The translations under genes were made by a program, and so were the position numbers. A DNA stretch of 64,000 nt from Phocaeicola plebeius DSM 17135 (GTDB lineage Bacteria; Bacteroidota; Bacteroidia; Bacteroidales; Bacteroidaceae): NCBI RefSeq assembly GCF_000187895.1, contig NZ_DS990135.1:62001-126000 (forward strand), written 5' to 3'. Below, one piece after another: positions 1 through 10,282 of this stretch. The notes under the pieces were generated by a model. It did no database searches and was not told where the DNA came from. It saw nothing but the letters and a program-made list of their open reading frames with translations. Numbering within the stretch: the stretch's first letter is position 1; each line of letters starts with the position of its first letter.

Positions 1-1125
1 AAGTTACGTGCTTCGTGGGGTAAATTAGGTAATGACCGAATTGATCCATTCCAATATATTAATCCGTATGTGATGGAGGATGGAGCTATTCTTGGAAAGA
101 CTCCTTCCATTGGTAAGGCAATTTATCCGGGCGTACTGGCTAATCCTAATGTAACCTGGGAAAAAGTTGATTCTAAGAATGTGGCTGTTGATGGTAACTT
201 CTGGAACGGTATGTTAGGATTTACTGTGGAATATTTCTTCCAGAACCGTAAAGATATTCTGACTGCAAGACAAGCTTCTATACCTTCATACACAGGATTG
301 GGAAATACATTGCCTGATGAAAATCTGGGAGAAGTTAATAATCAGGGTATTGAAATTATGTTGAATCATCGTAATAAAATCGGAGAAGTAAATTATTATA
401 TCGGAGGTAACTTTACTTTTGCCCGTAATAAAATTAAATTCTTTGATGAAGCGGCTAACATTCCTGAATGGCAAAGACAAACCGGGGGACCGCTTAACAC
501 ATGGTTGATGTATAAGACTGATGGAATTTATCAGAATTGGGATGAAGTAAACAACAGTGTACACATGCCAGGAGCACAGCCGGGTGATATCAAATATGTA
601 GATGTGGACAATAATGGAGTAATCAGTGAAAATGACAAGGTTCGCAGCGAAACGGGAAATGTACCTGAAATTGTGTATGGTATCAATTATGGTATTGAAT
701 GGAAAGGTCTGGAAGTAAGCATGATGTGGACCGGACAAGGCAGAGCTTCACAGATGATTGTTCCTTATTCTTACAACCAGGATAAAGATTTGTATTATAA
801 TCGCTGGATTTCGGAAGAGGAAACTCCTAATTCTAAATATCCTCGTGCTTTTGATAAAGACGATGTGATTAATACACCTTGGAGTGATTTCTGGTTGTAT
901 GATGCTTCATTCATTCGTTTGAAGAATGTAGAAGTTGCCTATACCTTACCGCAGAAGTGGGTAGAAAAAATGAAATTGCAGAATGTGCGTTTCTCATTGT
1001 CAGGTACAAACTTGTTGACTTTCGATAAGATTAAACTGCAAGATCCGGAATCGGATGCAACAGGTCTTGGTCAGGCTTATCCGTTGGCAAGAACTTACTC
1101 ATTTGGCATCAATGTGACTTTCTAA
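1..1125 (+). CDS. SusC-like TonB-dependent outer-membrane transporter, C-terminal part
   Basis: The frame is open from base 1, so the N-terminus, plug and early barrel lie outside the window. The visible ~374 residues start with LRASWGKLGND, a signature of the SusC/RagA barrel, and end with an aromatic-rich last strand (YSFGINVTF) as expected for an outer-membrane beta-barrel. SusC proteins import oligosaccharides through the outer membrane using TonB energy, with SusD as the lid. The susD gene follows after 21 nt, so the two are one operon. The substrate cannot be read from this part. Confidence 0.95.
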   Translation, partial: KLRASWGKLGNDRIDPFQYINPYVMEDGAILGKTPSIGKAIYPGVLANPNVTWEKVDSKNVAVDGNFWNGMLGFTVEYFFQNRKDILTARQASIPSYTGLGNTLPDENLGEVNNQGIEIMLNHRNKIGEVNYYIGGNFTFARNKIKFFDEAANIPEWQRQTGGPLNTWLMYKTDGIYQNWDEVNNSVHMPGAQPGDIKYVDVDNNGVISENDKVRSETGNVPEIVYGINYGIEWKGLEVSMMWTGQGRASQMIVPYSYNQDKDLYYNRWISEEETPNSKYPRAFDKDDVINTPWSDFWLYDASFIRLKNVEVAYTLPQKWVEKMKLQNVRFSLSGTNLLTFDKIKLQDPESDATGLGQAYPLARTYSFGINVTF

Positions 1126-1146
1126 CCTTTTAAGAAAACTAAGAAT

Positions 1147-2817
1147 ATGAAGACAACATTTATAAAAACAATATGCTTCGGAACATTGCTGGCTTCTATG
1201 GCGGCATGCGATATTCTGGATGTGGATCCATTGGATACTTACACTGAAGAAGATGTGTTCTCAGATGTAAGTCTGCTGAAATCATACGTACACCGGAATT
1301 ATAACCTTCCGCAAACTGGATGGGATCATACAGCTTTACGGTATTCGTGTGATGAGTCAATCAATAACTTCAACTGGAACAATTCTTATCAAGTACTGGA
1401 AGGATCGGTCACTCCTGACCAGTTGGGTAACCTTGATATTTGGGAAGCCTATTATGAGAATATCAAGAACTGTAATATCTTCTTTGAGCACATGGAGTAT
1501 GTGAATAAGGTAGACCAGCCGGAGCAGAACTACTTGATTGGAGAAACAACCTTCTTCCGTGCGCTTTACTATATGGAACTGGTAAACCGTTATGGAGGAG
1601 TACCGATGATAACAAAATCTTATCAATTGGATGACACGGCTGAGGCTTTGAATGTCAAGCGTGCGAGCTATGAAGAATGTGTGGATTCTATTGTTACTTG
1701 GTTTGACCGCGCTGCTAATTATCTTCCAGAAGAATATGCGAGTGATGCAGATTTTGGTCGTGTGACAAAAGTGGCTGCTTTGGCCATGAAGAGTCGTATG
1801 CTACTTTATGCTGCCAGTCCATGGTGGGGAGTAAGAACTTATGAAGAAGCTGCCGATGCTGCAGAAGAAGTCATCGAACTTTGTGGAGGCCTTGGTGTTA
1901 ATAATCTGGATCCGGATTATCAAGGGTTGTTCTTAAATCCTGAAAGTCCTGAGATTATTTTCCAGCGTCTTTATAATCAAGAGTATGGCCATTACTTTGA
2001 TGCTGAAAACAGCCCGAATGGCTGGCATGGGTATTCTGCTACTTGTGTTACTCAGGAAATGGTTGACAGTTATGAAAAGAGAGGTGGAGTAATGCCTGAT
2101 ACACAGTGGTATGATGATAAGACTACTACAACTGCTAATCCTTGGGAAGATCGTGATCCGCGTTTCTATGCTTCTATCGTATGCGATGGACAGTCATTCC
2201 GTGATGGAGAAGCTGAGTTCTATGTCAATGAAGATGGTACAACAGGTGGAAAGGATAGTGAGTATGGAACAGATAACTGGAATTATTCTGAAACTCATTA
2301 CACCATCCGTAAATTTATGGATGAGGCTCTTATTAACTTGTGGTCCGAAAAAGCATATCATCCTTGGATTTATTGTCGCTTGGCTGAAATTTATTTGAAC
2401 TATGCGGAAGCGAAATATTTTTGCGGGGATGAGGTTACAGCTCGTCAGTATGTAAACTTTGTACGGGAAAGAGCCCGTAACATGGCTGAAGATCCTACAA
2501 ACATGTTGCCGGATGTCACAGAAAGTGGAGATGCTTTGTTGAAGAAAATTCAGCAGGAACGCAAGGTGGAACTGGCCTTTGAGGAACATCGTTATTTTGA
2601 TGTACGCCGTTGGAAAATTGCGGAAGATACGCAAGTGGGACAATTCCATGGCATTAAGATTACTAAAAAAGCCGATGGAACTAAAACATATACTATATCG
2701 AATGTAGGTAATCCTCGTAAGTTTATTTCTCCTAATCACTATTTGGCTCCTATTCCGAATTATGAACGTCGTAAGAATAGTGCATTAGAGCAGAATCCGG
2801 GATATTCTGACTTATAA
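1147..2817 (+). CDS. SusD/RagB-family glycan-binding lipoprotein
   Basis: 556 residues. The signal peptide ends in a lipobox (LLASMAAC), so the protein is lipidated and surface exposed. The typical SusD TPR-rich fold is supported by family motifs such as AEIYLNYAEA near residue 420 and the ERKVELAFEEHRYFDVRRW block near residue 465, and the family ending around NPGYSDL. It caps the adjacent SusC barrel and binds the glycan. Length is normal for the family. The specific ligand is unknown. Confidence 0.96.
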   Translation: MKTTFIKTICFGTLLASMAACDILDVDPLDTYTEEDVFSDVSLLKSYVHRNYNLPQTGWDHTALRYSCDESINNFNWNNSYQVLEGSVTPDQLGNLDIWEAYYENIKNCNIFFEHMEYVNKVDQPEQNYLIGETTFFRALYYMELVNRYGGVPMITKSYQLDDTAEALNVKRASYEECVDSIVTWFDRAANYLPEEYASDADFGRVTKVAALAMKSRMLLYAASPWWGVRTYEEAADAAEEVIELCGGLGVNNLDPDYQGLFLNPESPEIIFQRLYNQEYGHYFDAENSPNGWHGYSATCVTQEMVDSYEKRGGVMPDTQWYDDKTTTTANPWEDRDPRFYASIVCDGQSFRDGEAEFYVNEDGTTGGKDSEYGTDNWNYSETHYTIRKFMDEALINLWSEKAYHPWIYCRLAEIYLNYAEAKYFCGDEVTARQYVNFVRERARNMAEDPTNMLPDVTESGDALLKKIQQERKVELAFEEHRYFDVRRWKIAEDTQVGQFHGIKITKKADGTKTYTISNVGNPRKFISPNHYLAPIPNYERRKNSALEQNPGYSDL

Positions 2818-2828
2818 GAATAGTAGAG

Positions 2829-2877
2829 GAAATCTGTTCCTGAATGAAAAATAAAACTTAATTTAGGAACAGATTTC
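2829..2877 (+). terminator. Intercistronic hairpin after susD
   Basis: Perfect 13-bp inverted repeat GAAATCTGTTCCT/AGGAACAGATTTC (2829-2841 and 2865-2877) with a 23-nt AT-rich loop and only a weak T-run after it. More likely an attenuator or mRNA-processing/stability hairpin separating the highly expressed susCD pair from the enzymes than a full terminator. Confidence 0.6.
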
Positions 2878-2915
2878 TGATGTTTGTACATACTTAATTT
2901 TTAAATCTGTAATTG

Positions 2916-4928
2916 ATGAATTTACTTAGAACAATTTTGATTGGTGGAATTGGATTCACAGCATTAGGAGTAAATGCAGTGGAGACAAGTCGTTGGCACA
3001 TAGCTCCAGATAATCAGATTATCTGGTCGGTGAACGAAAATATTCCGCATGAGGATCATATAGAGATGAGTGGAAAGGCTGTTTCTGTGGTTCTCCGTTA
3101 TGGAGTTGACGGTGAGGGAGCTTTTCGCTTGAACAAGAGTATGGTATGGCCGCGTCTGCGAACCATTCCTAATAATACCCATGCCAGCCTGATGCGTCGC
3201 TATGATTGGAATCCACTTGCAGGAATTACAGTGAACGGACGTAGTTTGCAACGTGGAGAAAAGGTAAAAGAACTTGGCATAAAAGGTAAATTGCAGGTAA
3301 AGAGTGTAGTAAACCAAGGGTATTATGGAGAATGGGAGATTATTCGTGAATATTTTCCGTCTACAGAACTTCCTGCTTTGGTAGAGTTGTATCAGGTGAT
3401 AAATAAAGGAAAGAATTCACTGGCAGTGGAAATTCCGAAAGATGGTTTCATGGCTCAGACCGATCCGTCTAAAGGAGTAAAGGGAACTTATTTTATTGAA
3501 GGAAAACTGCTTCAGAATGGATATTTTACTTTACAGCCTGGGGACACTTTACGTTTCTCTGCTTCCATTTCTGCGCATGATTCAGAAAACAGCAGCCTTG
3601 TGCTCGATGCCTGTGCAGAGAAGGTAAAAAGAGAATCGTTAGTAGCTTCCTGGATGAATAATCTGGTACTGGAAACCCCAGACCCTGTGATAAACCAGAT
3701 GTTTGCATTTTCAAAGATACGCGCTTGCGAAAGTATCTATGAAACTCAGGGAGGCCCTATGCATGGTCCGGGAGGAGAGTCGTATTATGCAGCCATTTGG
3801 GCTAACGACCAGGCTGAATATATCAATCCTTATTTCCCTTATACTGGCTATGAATACGGAAATGTTTCAGCTTTAAATAGTTTCAAGCATTTTGCTCGTT
3901 TTATAAATGATGAATGGAAGCCTATTCCGAGTTCAATTGTAGCTGAGGGACTGGATATCTGGGCTGGAGTAGGCGATCGTGGAGATGCTGCCATGATTGC
4001 TTATGGAGCTTCTCGTTACGCTTTGACTCGTGCAAGCCGTGAAGAAGCCGAAGAGTTGTGGCCGCTTATTTCCTGGTGTCTGGAATATTGTCACCGGAAA
4101 TTGAATGAAGGAGGAGTGGTAGCTTCGGATACGGATGAGCTGGAAAATCGTTTCCCTTCAGGAGATGCCAATCTTTGTACCTCTTCTCTTTATTATGATG
4201 CCTTGATTTCGGCTGCATATTTGGCTAAGGAATTAGGAAAGGGAAATAATGTGGCAAATACTTATAGAAAGCAAGCTTCTACATTACGTAAGAATATTGA
4301 AACATATTTTGGAAGTACAGTAGAAGGTTATTCTACCTATGCCTATTATAAAGGAAATGATGTACTTCGTTCCTGGATTTGTATTCCTCTGACAATGGGT
4401 ATTGACGAACGAAAAGAGGGTACTATTCAAGCATTGTTCTCACCACGGTTGTGGACAGAAAACGGATTGCTTACACAAGCAGGAAGCGAGACTTTCTGGG
4501 ATCGTTCCACACTTTATGCTTTGCGGGGAGTATACGCGGCTGGCGAAACAGAAAAAGCCACTGAATATTTACAGCGCTACTCTAAAACCCGGTTGCTGGG
4601 TGAACATGTTCCTTATGCCATTGAGGCATGGCCTGAAGGAGAACAACGGCATCTTTCAGCAGAAAGCGGTTTGTATGGTCGTATCATCACCGAGGGCTTG
4701 TTTGGTATCCGTCCCATTGGATTTAAGTCGTTTACTTTGACTCCTCGCCTTCCGCAAAAATGGAATCAGATGGCACTGCATCACGTACGTGCTTTTGGGG
4801 CAGACTTTGATTTAATGATTCAACGCCAGGGGGCAGGAAAGTTGCAAGTCATAATGACTACAAGCCAAGGTAAGAAGAAGGTTTATAACCTGAAAGAAGG
4901 GAAAACAATCACAATCAATTTGAAGTAA
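2916..4928 (+). CDS. Secreted (alpha/alpha)6-barrel glycosidase-like enzyme
   Basis: About 670 residues. ATG at 2916 is preferred to an in-frame TTG one codon earlier. An N-terminal signal peptide (MNLLRTILIGGIGFTALG) is followed by a beta-sandwich region (about 30-250), a helical barrel region (about 260-590) and a C-terminal beta domain ending TPRLPQKWN onward, the usual layout of six-hairpin glycosidases such as GH78-type or GH142-type enzymes. Conserved-looking barrel segments include GGPMHGPGGES and WANDQAEYINPYFP, with acidic residues DTDELENRFPSGDAN that could be catalytic. Directly after susCD and 1 nt before the next enzyme gene, so part of the same utilisation locus. The exact GH family was not assigned. 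Confidence 0.75.
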   Translation: MNLLRTILIGGIGFTALGVNAVETSRWHIAPDNQIIWSVNENIPHEDHIEMSGKAVSVVLRYGVDGEGAFRLNKSMVWPRLRTIPNNTHASLMRRYDWNPLAGITVNGRSLQRGEKVKELGIKGKLQVKSVVNQGYYGEWEIIREYFPSTELPALVELYQVINKGKNSLAVEIPKDGFMAQTDPSKGVKGTYFIEGKLLQNGYFTLQPGDTLRFSASISAHDSENSSLVLDACAEKVKRESLVASWMNNLVLETPDPVINQMFAFSKIRACESIYETQGGPMHGPGGESYYAAIWANDQAEYINPYFPYTGYEYGNVSALNSFKHFARFINDEWKPIPSSIVAEGLDIWAGVGDRGDAAMIAYGASRYALTRASREEAEELWPLISWCLEYCHRKLNEGGVVASDTDELENRFPSGDANLCTSSLYYDALISAAYLAKELGKGNNVANTYRKQASTLRKNIETYFGSTVEGYSTYAYYKGNDVLRSWICIPLTMGIDERKEGTIQALFSPRLWTENGLLTQAGSETFWDRSTLYALRGVYAAGETEKATEYLQRYSKTRLLGEHVPYAIEAWPEGEQRHLSAESGLYGRIITEGLFGIRPIGFKSFTLTPRLPQKWNQMALHHVRAFGADFDLMIQRQGAGKLQVIMTTSQGKKKVYNLKEGKTITINLK

Positions 4929-4929
4929 T

Positions 4930-6408
4930 ATGATGAGACATTTATTATTGCTTGGTACTACGGCTTTACTTTTGTCAGGGTGTGGAAATTCGTCCCAAAA
5001 AGCTGTGATGGAAAAACTTCCTCAAGAGCAGATTGCAGTATTTGTTTCTACAGACAAACATTTGGATAACACCTATAACTGGGCCCGAAAAATGGCATTG
5101 TCGTATGCTCACGATGGTACGGATCCGGTAGGGTATTGGTATGAGGCTGCTCTACCTCAGCGCGAAGCTTTTTGTATGCGTGATGTTTCTCATCAATCGG
5201 TGGGTGCCCAAATTTTAGGATTGTCTGCACATAATAAAAATATGTTCAGAAAATTTGCAGAGAATATCAGTGAGAGCAAGGACTGGTGTACATACTGGGA
5301 AATCAACCGTTATGACAAGCCTGCACCGGCGGATTATACGAATGATAAAGAATTCTGGTATAACCTGAATGCGAATTTCGATGTGATTCAGGCTTGTTGG
5401 AAAATGTATGAATGGACTGGTGACAAGGATTATCTGACGGATTCCTGTTTTGTCAATTTCTATGACAAATCTTTGAATGAGTATATTTCTCGCTGGAAAC
5501 TCCAGCCTGAGAATGTCATGTCACGGCCACGCTACATGAATCAGCCGGAGAATTTTGACTTGAACAATAACTTCCATACTTGCAGGGGACTGGCTTCTTA
5601 TGTAGAGAACTTCAGAGGACTGACAATGGGAGTGGATTTGATAGCTACACTATATGCAGGATTTAATGCCAGCTCTCAGATGGCTTCGTTGTTAGGCAAT
5701 AAGGAAAAGGCGGAAAAGGATAAGCAGATGGCACTTGCATATCGGGATATTCTGGAAAAAGAATGGTGGTGTGAAGACAGTGCCTATTATCAGACTTTTT
5801 GGACGGAAGACCGTACTTTCCATCGCGGAGAGGGAGTTCCATTTATTTTGTGGTTTGGGGCAACGGATAACACAAACCGTATCCAGGCTTCTGTCAAGGA
5901 TATTCTGAGTAAGGAATGGAATGTAGAGAACATGTCTGCTTTTCCTGCATTACTGTACCGGTTGGGATATCTTAAGGAAGCCTATACTTATCTGACGGAA
6001 CTTCCCCAGATGAACCGTTCGGAGTATCCAGAAGTGTCGTATGGAGTAATCGAGGGTACTGTATGTGGCGTGATGGGAGTGCTTCCTTCTGCCAGTGAGA
6101 ATATAATCTCCACTTGCTCTCGCTTAACTTCAGATACTTTAAATGCTGAAATCAGAAATCTACCTGTACTTGATGGATATGTCAGTGTAAAGCATACCGG
6201 ATGTATTGCTACTGAGATAGAAAACAATACCTCACAGGAACTTGTATGGAGGGTTGCATTTATGGGGCAGTATCCGCAGGTTAAAATTGATGGAAAACGT
6301 TATCAGACAGATTCTTGTCAGGATGTGTATGGAAATAGATATTCAATGGTAGAGGTGAAACTGCCTTCAGGCAAGAAGATGTATGCACAGGTATCGGATG
6401 AAAAATAA
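4930..6408 (+). CDS. Lipoprotein six-hairpin glycosidase-like enzyme
   Basis: 492 residues with a lipoprotein signal (LLLSGCGNSS). A motif QREAFCMRDVSHQ near residue 77, a tryptophan/aspartate-rich helical core (DWCTYWEINRYDKPAPADYT), and repeated helix-hairpin spacing suggest an (alpha/alpha)6 toroid. ATG ATG at 4930/4933 gives two possible starts; the gene begins 1 nt after the preceding stop, so the two enzymes are probably translationally coupled. It likely trims oligosaccharides in the periplasm or at the cell surface with the enzyme before it. Family and substrate not identified. Confidence 0.7.
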   Translation: MMRHLLLLGTTALLLSGCGNSSQKAVMEKLPQEQIAVFVSTDKHLDNTYNWARKMALSYAHDGTDPVGYWYEAALPQREAFCMRDVSHQSVGAQILGLSAHNKNMFRKFAENISESKDWCTYWEINRYDKPAPADYTNDKEFWYNLNANFDVIQACWKMYEWTGDKDYLTDSCFVNFYDKSLNEYISRWKLQPENVMSRPRYMNQPENFDLNNNFHTCRGLASYVENFRGLTMGVDLIATLYAGFNASSQMASLLGNKEKAEKDKQMALAYRDILEKEWWCEDSAYYQTFWTEDRTFHRGEGVPFILWFGATDNTNRIQASVKDILSKEWNVENMSAFPALLYRLGYLKEAYTYLTELPQMNRSEYPEVSYGVIEGTVCGVMGVLPSASENIISTCSRLTSDTLNAEIRNLPVLDGYVSVKHTGCIATEIENNTSQELVWRVAFMGQYPQVKIDGKRYQTDSCQDVYGNRYSMVEVKLPSGKKMYAQVSDEK

Positions 6409-6470
6409 TAAGAGTTTTTCTTAATGTATATTTAGACTATAGGGATATTCAATAGGTCTTTTTATAGGGA

Positions 6471-6522
6471 ACCGGTTATTGAAGAAAAATCATGAATTCT
6501 TCAATAACCGGTATGTTTTTTA
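6471..6522 (+). terminator. Rho-independent terminator of the susCD-enzyme operon
   Basis: Perfect 16-bp stem ACCGGTTATTGAAGAA/TTCTTCAATAACCGGT (6471-6486, 6497-6512) with a 10-nt loop followed by ATGTTTTTT. It sits between the enzyme operon and the regulator gene. Confidence 0.9.
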
Positions 6523-6554
6523 AAAGGAAATATAAATGCTGGGGTAGAATTTTG

Positions 6555-6562
6555 TATTTTTG
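6555..6562 (+). promoter_or_regulatory. -7 box of the hybrid-sensor promoter
   Basis: TATTTTTG fits the Bacteroidota -7 consensus TAnnTTTG and lies 37 nt before the ATG at 6599. No good TTTG -33 element was found at the usual spacing. Confidence 0.55.
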
Positions 6563-6598
6563 CTTAAATGAACATGCTTTAATATAAACTAATAGGGT

Positions 6599-9055
6599 AT
6601 GAAATTCGCAAAGCTGCTTTTTTCGATTATATTTTTAGGCTATTTCCTTTTGTGTGGGGGAGCATCCCGTAATGTGACTCATTACACCATCAGTGACGGA
6701 CTTTCGAATAATGCGGTATATAGCATTACGCAGGATACGAAAGGGCGTATGTGGTTTGGAACGATTGACGGTTTGCACAGCTTTGACGGGAATCATATTC
6801 GGGTGTGGAGAGATAGTCGGGTAGAATCCTTGGGCGCTTGCATTTATACCATATTGGAAGATAGCATGCAACTTTATGTAGGAAGTGAACGAGGACTGGC
6901 AATCTTCAATTTATTGACCGAGAGCTTTTCTGATTTTCAGGCCCGTTCCGAGTTTGGTGAGAGCATACATTCTTCCGTATCTCATGTGATGCGTGACAGT
7001 AAGCATAATATCTGGATAACTACTGCAGGACAAGGAGTGTTTCGTTACAATCTTCCCAATAAGACACTTCATCAGTATATGGCTATTGGAAAGGTAAACT
7101 GTGATTTTGTGTATTATATAATGGAGGATTCTTCCGGTACGATATGGCTTGCTACCCGTGAAGGAGGAATCAGTCGTTATGTAGCTTCGCAGGATATGTT
7201 TCAACCGGTAGCTTTACAGGATGTGAAAGATGCACGTGTGCTGTTTGAGGATTCTTCTCATCGCCTTTGGGTAGGAACTGGAAGAGATGGACTTTATTTA
7301 TTGGATAAAGAGCATGGGCGACTGATTCAGAAAATTCCTCCTTTACAGTTTAATCATCCATTTCAAGTAAGAAGAATTGTTGAATGGCAGCCCGGTCATC
7401 TGCTGTTGGCTTCGGATGAAGGGTTGACGAAGTATGATGTGACTACGGAAAAAGTCGATGTGATAAAAGCAGATAGCAGACATCCGGAAGGACTGAATGA
7501 TAATTACCTGCATGAATTGTTTCTTGACCGGGAGAATGCGCTTTGGATAGGTACTTATTTTGGTGGGGTAAACTATGTTTCTTCTGTGCAAGATAATTTC
7601 CGGCATTATCATAAAGATAATTCTCAATTGGATGCACGTATTATCAGTGTGTTTGCCCATGCAGATAAGGGTAATTTATGGATTGGAACAGATGATGCCG
7701 GCTTCTTCTATTGGGACAGACAAAAGCAGACATTTCAGGGGTATCGCCCTCAAAAAGGAAAGCCAGGACCTGCCTATCATAACATACATGCTTTGTTACA
7801 AGATGGAGACAAATTGTTTGTGGGTATGTTTATGGGTGGTCTGGATATCCTGGATTTGCGGACAGGCAAGTTTAAAAATTATAAGGCAGATACTTCTCCG
7901 CGTTCATTGTATTCTTCTGAAATCTATGCACTTTATAAAGATTCCAGACAGAAAATATGGATTGGTACTACTGCCGGATTGAATTGTTACAATTCGCAAA
8001 CGGACGATTTTGAACGAATATATGAGCTGCATGGAGCCAATATTTCATATATTTTTGAAGAAAAAGGGAAGAATTTGTGGGTATGTTCGCTTAACAGTGG
8101 AGTATATTGTCTGGATTATCAGACCGGGAAATGGATGCATTATTTTCATCAGTTGAAAGATGAAGAAGGCACTCTGCCGACGAATCAAATCATTACCGGC
8201 TGTTTGGATATGCAGGGAGTTCTTTGGCTCGGTACGGATGGAGACGGCTTACTTCGATATGATCGGAAAAAGGATGTATTCGTACGTGAAGGACTGCCGG
8301 AGCACATACGTGTGATTTATAAGATATTACCGGATAAAGATAAATTGTGGTTTACTACCAATAATGGCATGTATTGTTATCAGCCTCTTACTTCTTCTTT
8401 GAAGTTTTATAATAAGAAAGACGGTTTACAAGAAAATTTGTTTCTTCCCAATTCAGGAATCCAGTTGTCTGACGGAACAATAATGGTGGGAGGTGTAAAT
8501 GGATTCAATGAGTTCCGTCCTGATAAGATACAAGTTGATACACAGATTCCTACCGTCATTCTGACTGATTTTCAGCTATTCAATAAACCGGTGGTTATTG
8601 GAAGTGAAGACTCTCCATTAAAAGTTTCCATCACTTATGCAGACCGTTTGGTGTTGGACTATTCTCATTCCATGTTTAGTTTTTCGGTAGCTGCCTTGAG
8701 TTATATTAATACCTCAAAAAACAAGTATCGTTATCGTTTGGAAGGATTTGAAAAAGATTGGACGGAAACGAATGATGCTCCTCATGTGACGTACACAAAT
8801 TTACCTGCCGGGGATTATGTATTTCAGGTGAGTGCGTCTAATTCTGATGGGATGTGGAATGAAAATGCCATAGCCTTTCCTATTAAAGTGCTGCCTCCCT
8901 GGTGGGCATCTTCGTATATGATTGTTGGATATGTATTGTTAGGGATAGCGGGTCTGGTTTATGCTTATTATCGGATGAATAAAATACATCGTCGGCGCAT
9001 GACTTTATTGGAAAATAAATTCAATCTCTCAAAAATAGCATATATAATGACTTGA
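6599..9055 (+). pseudogene. Hybrid two-component sensor (HTCS), truncated after the membrane helix
   Basis: 818 residues remain of a protein usually about 1,300-1,400 long. Signal peptide, then a long run of two-component-regulator propeller repeats (first one around DGLSNNAVYSITQDTKGRMW), a Y_Y_Y domain around residues 680-760 and one transmembrane helix (about 770-790). The expected histidine kinase, ATPase, receiver and AraC-type DNA-binding domains are missing: after the juxtamembrane ENKFNL the frame runs into unrelated sequence and stops. Full-length HTCS proteins sense oligosaccharides in the periplasm and switch on the neighbouring locus. This copy cannot signal, so the locus next to it has probably lost its own activator. 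Confidence 0.92.
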
Positions 9056-9398
9056 AATTCAGTGTATTGAAAATTTCATAGTTTTAATTGAGGAACAAAT
9101 AAGAAACAAAATTGCTAATTAAAGGCATTTCCCGATTTTTTGTTTTCACTCTGTTTCTTTCCTTGCACTTGCTTATAATCGGGACTTCTTGAACCAGCTT
9201 CCTTCCAGAATTTTTTTCCTCGTCCGACGGTTGTATTTGAACTTCCAAGAACCATTGCAGCCAAAAGAAAAGCAAGCCTTCTCTAATTCATACAAAGATA
9301 AGGAAAAACTTATAGGCAGGCAAATTTGTCTGCCTAAATATAGTTTACTTTGATTTAGCATATATATAGGCTAATGGACTAAACTAAACCTTTTCCCG
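9029..9398. other. Junction and non-coding start of the accessory region
   Basis: Chromosomal homology with the HTCS ends near 9028. No credible gene lies in the following 370 bp. It contains a near-perfect 22-bp palindrome at 9314-9335 (arms AGGCAG/CTGCCT around CAAATTTG) and a 16-bp phrase CAGCCAAAAGAAAA that appears near 9257 and again near 9427. No tRNA, integrase or clear att repeat could be seen. Confidence 0.5.
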
Positions 9399-9399
9399 A

Positions 9400-9779
9400 A
9401 CTTCGTAAAACGCTCTGGTCCCATTGTACAGCCAAAAGAAAAAAATATTCCACGGCATATTTTTCTTTTCGCTGCAACTCCCTTTTTATAAACCATCAAC
9501 CCTTTACACGAGATCTTCTCTTCCCTGTATTCGTACATCCGCTTTCGGGCTGCTGATATGAATTGTGTCGCAAAGGTATCTGTCATGTCTTTCTTGTATG
9601 CAAGGTCTCTGCCTGACGGTTCACGACAAAATCTCCACGCTCCGCTTTGCGGAGGTAGTATTTGGTTGTGAAACCCTGCATAAAGAGCCATGCCACCTTT
9701 TAAGGCGACATAATTAAATCAAGCCCGAAAGTAGCTGATTGCTACAAGAGGGAAAAAAGAAAACTTAAAATTCAAAGTT
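9400..9779 (+). promoter_or_regulatory. Structured leader B1
   Basis: Non-coding leader sharing long blocks with 11.33-11.65 kb. In order: CTTTTCGCTGCAAC block, GCTTTCGGGCTG, box CAAAGGTA (9571-9578), AAATCTCC (9629) with perfect hairpin CTCCGC/GCGGAG (9640-9654) then GTAGTATTT (9655-9663), then hairpin GTAGC/GCTAC near 9736, AAGAGGGAAAAAAG and the ATG. GTATTT ends 117 nt before the ATG, against 116 nt in B2. Confidence 0.75.
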
Positions 9780-10073
9780 ATGGCAAACTATGCAACAAAC
9801 ATTTTTCATGCAAGTACAGAAAACAAGCAAGACCTCGATAAAATAGAGGCATTTCTGGACGATAATTTCAACGGCTTTGTCAATCGGTATAGTGATATAG
9901 TAGATGCCGAATTTTCTTCCCGTTGGGAATACCCGGAAAAAGAAATCGACGAACTGGTAGCTTCTTTGGAAGCCAAAGATAAAATCTATATCCGCATACT
10001 GACATACGAGTTAGAGGACGAATACGTGAGCTTTCGGATATTCTCGCAAGGCAAGTGGGACATTAAGCTGTAA
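9780..10073 (+). CDS. Small acidic protein, unknown function
   Basis: 97 residues, no signal peptide, no membrane segment. Contains a rich run of acidic and aromatic residues (FLDDNFNGFVNRYSDIVDAEF) and ends FRIFSQGKWDIKL. I do not recognise a named family. First gene of a five-gene + strand set (9780-11186) behind leader B1, a position typical of mobile-element accessory proteins. ATG directly follows the leader consensus, which supports the start. Confidence 0.7.
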   Translation: MANYATNIFHASTENKQDLDKIEAFLDDNFNGFVNRYSDIVDAEFSSRWEYPEKEIDELVASLEAKDKIYIRILTYELEDEYVSFRIFSQGKWDIKL

Positions 10074-10091
10074 CCTAAAAACGCATTCACT

Positions 10092-10268
10092 ATGTACGAA
10101 TACGAAGAAGACAGCGATATTATCGGTTTGTCCTGTACACTGCTCAATCCATACAAAGGTTACACGGAAGGTACAATCGTGGGCGACTATGGTAACACCA
10201 TAGTTGTCCGCCTTGAAAGCGGCAAGGAAATTTCAGAATACCGTGATGAAGTGATTATCCATGATTAA
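10092..10268 (+). CDS. 58-residue hypothetical protein
   Basis: MYEYEEDSDIIGLSC... encodes 58 residues with a compact beta-rich look (GYTEGTIVGDYGNTIVVRLESGKEI), similar to small SH3-like barrels in pattern. It fills the gap between its neighbours (18 nt after the previous stop, 14 nt before the next ATG), which argues it is a real operon member. Function unknown. Confidence 0.6.
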   Translation: MYEYEEDSDIIGLSCTLLNPYKGYTEGTIVGDYGNTIVVRLESGKEISEYRDEVIIHD

Positions 10269-10282
10269 ACGATAGCAAACGT

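Noticed and set aside
286-738. Minus-strand reading frame inside susC
   Set aside because: Shadow frame over a clear SusC coding region.
9056-9398. tRNA or att site at the accessory boundary
   Set aside because: No cloverleaf and no direct repeat matching another part of the window.
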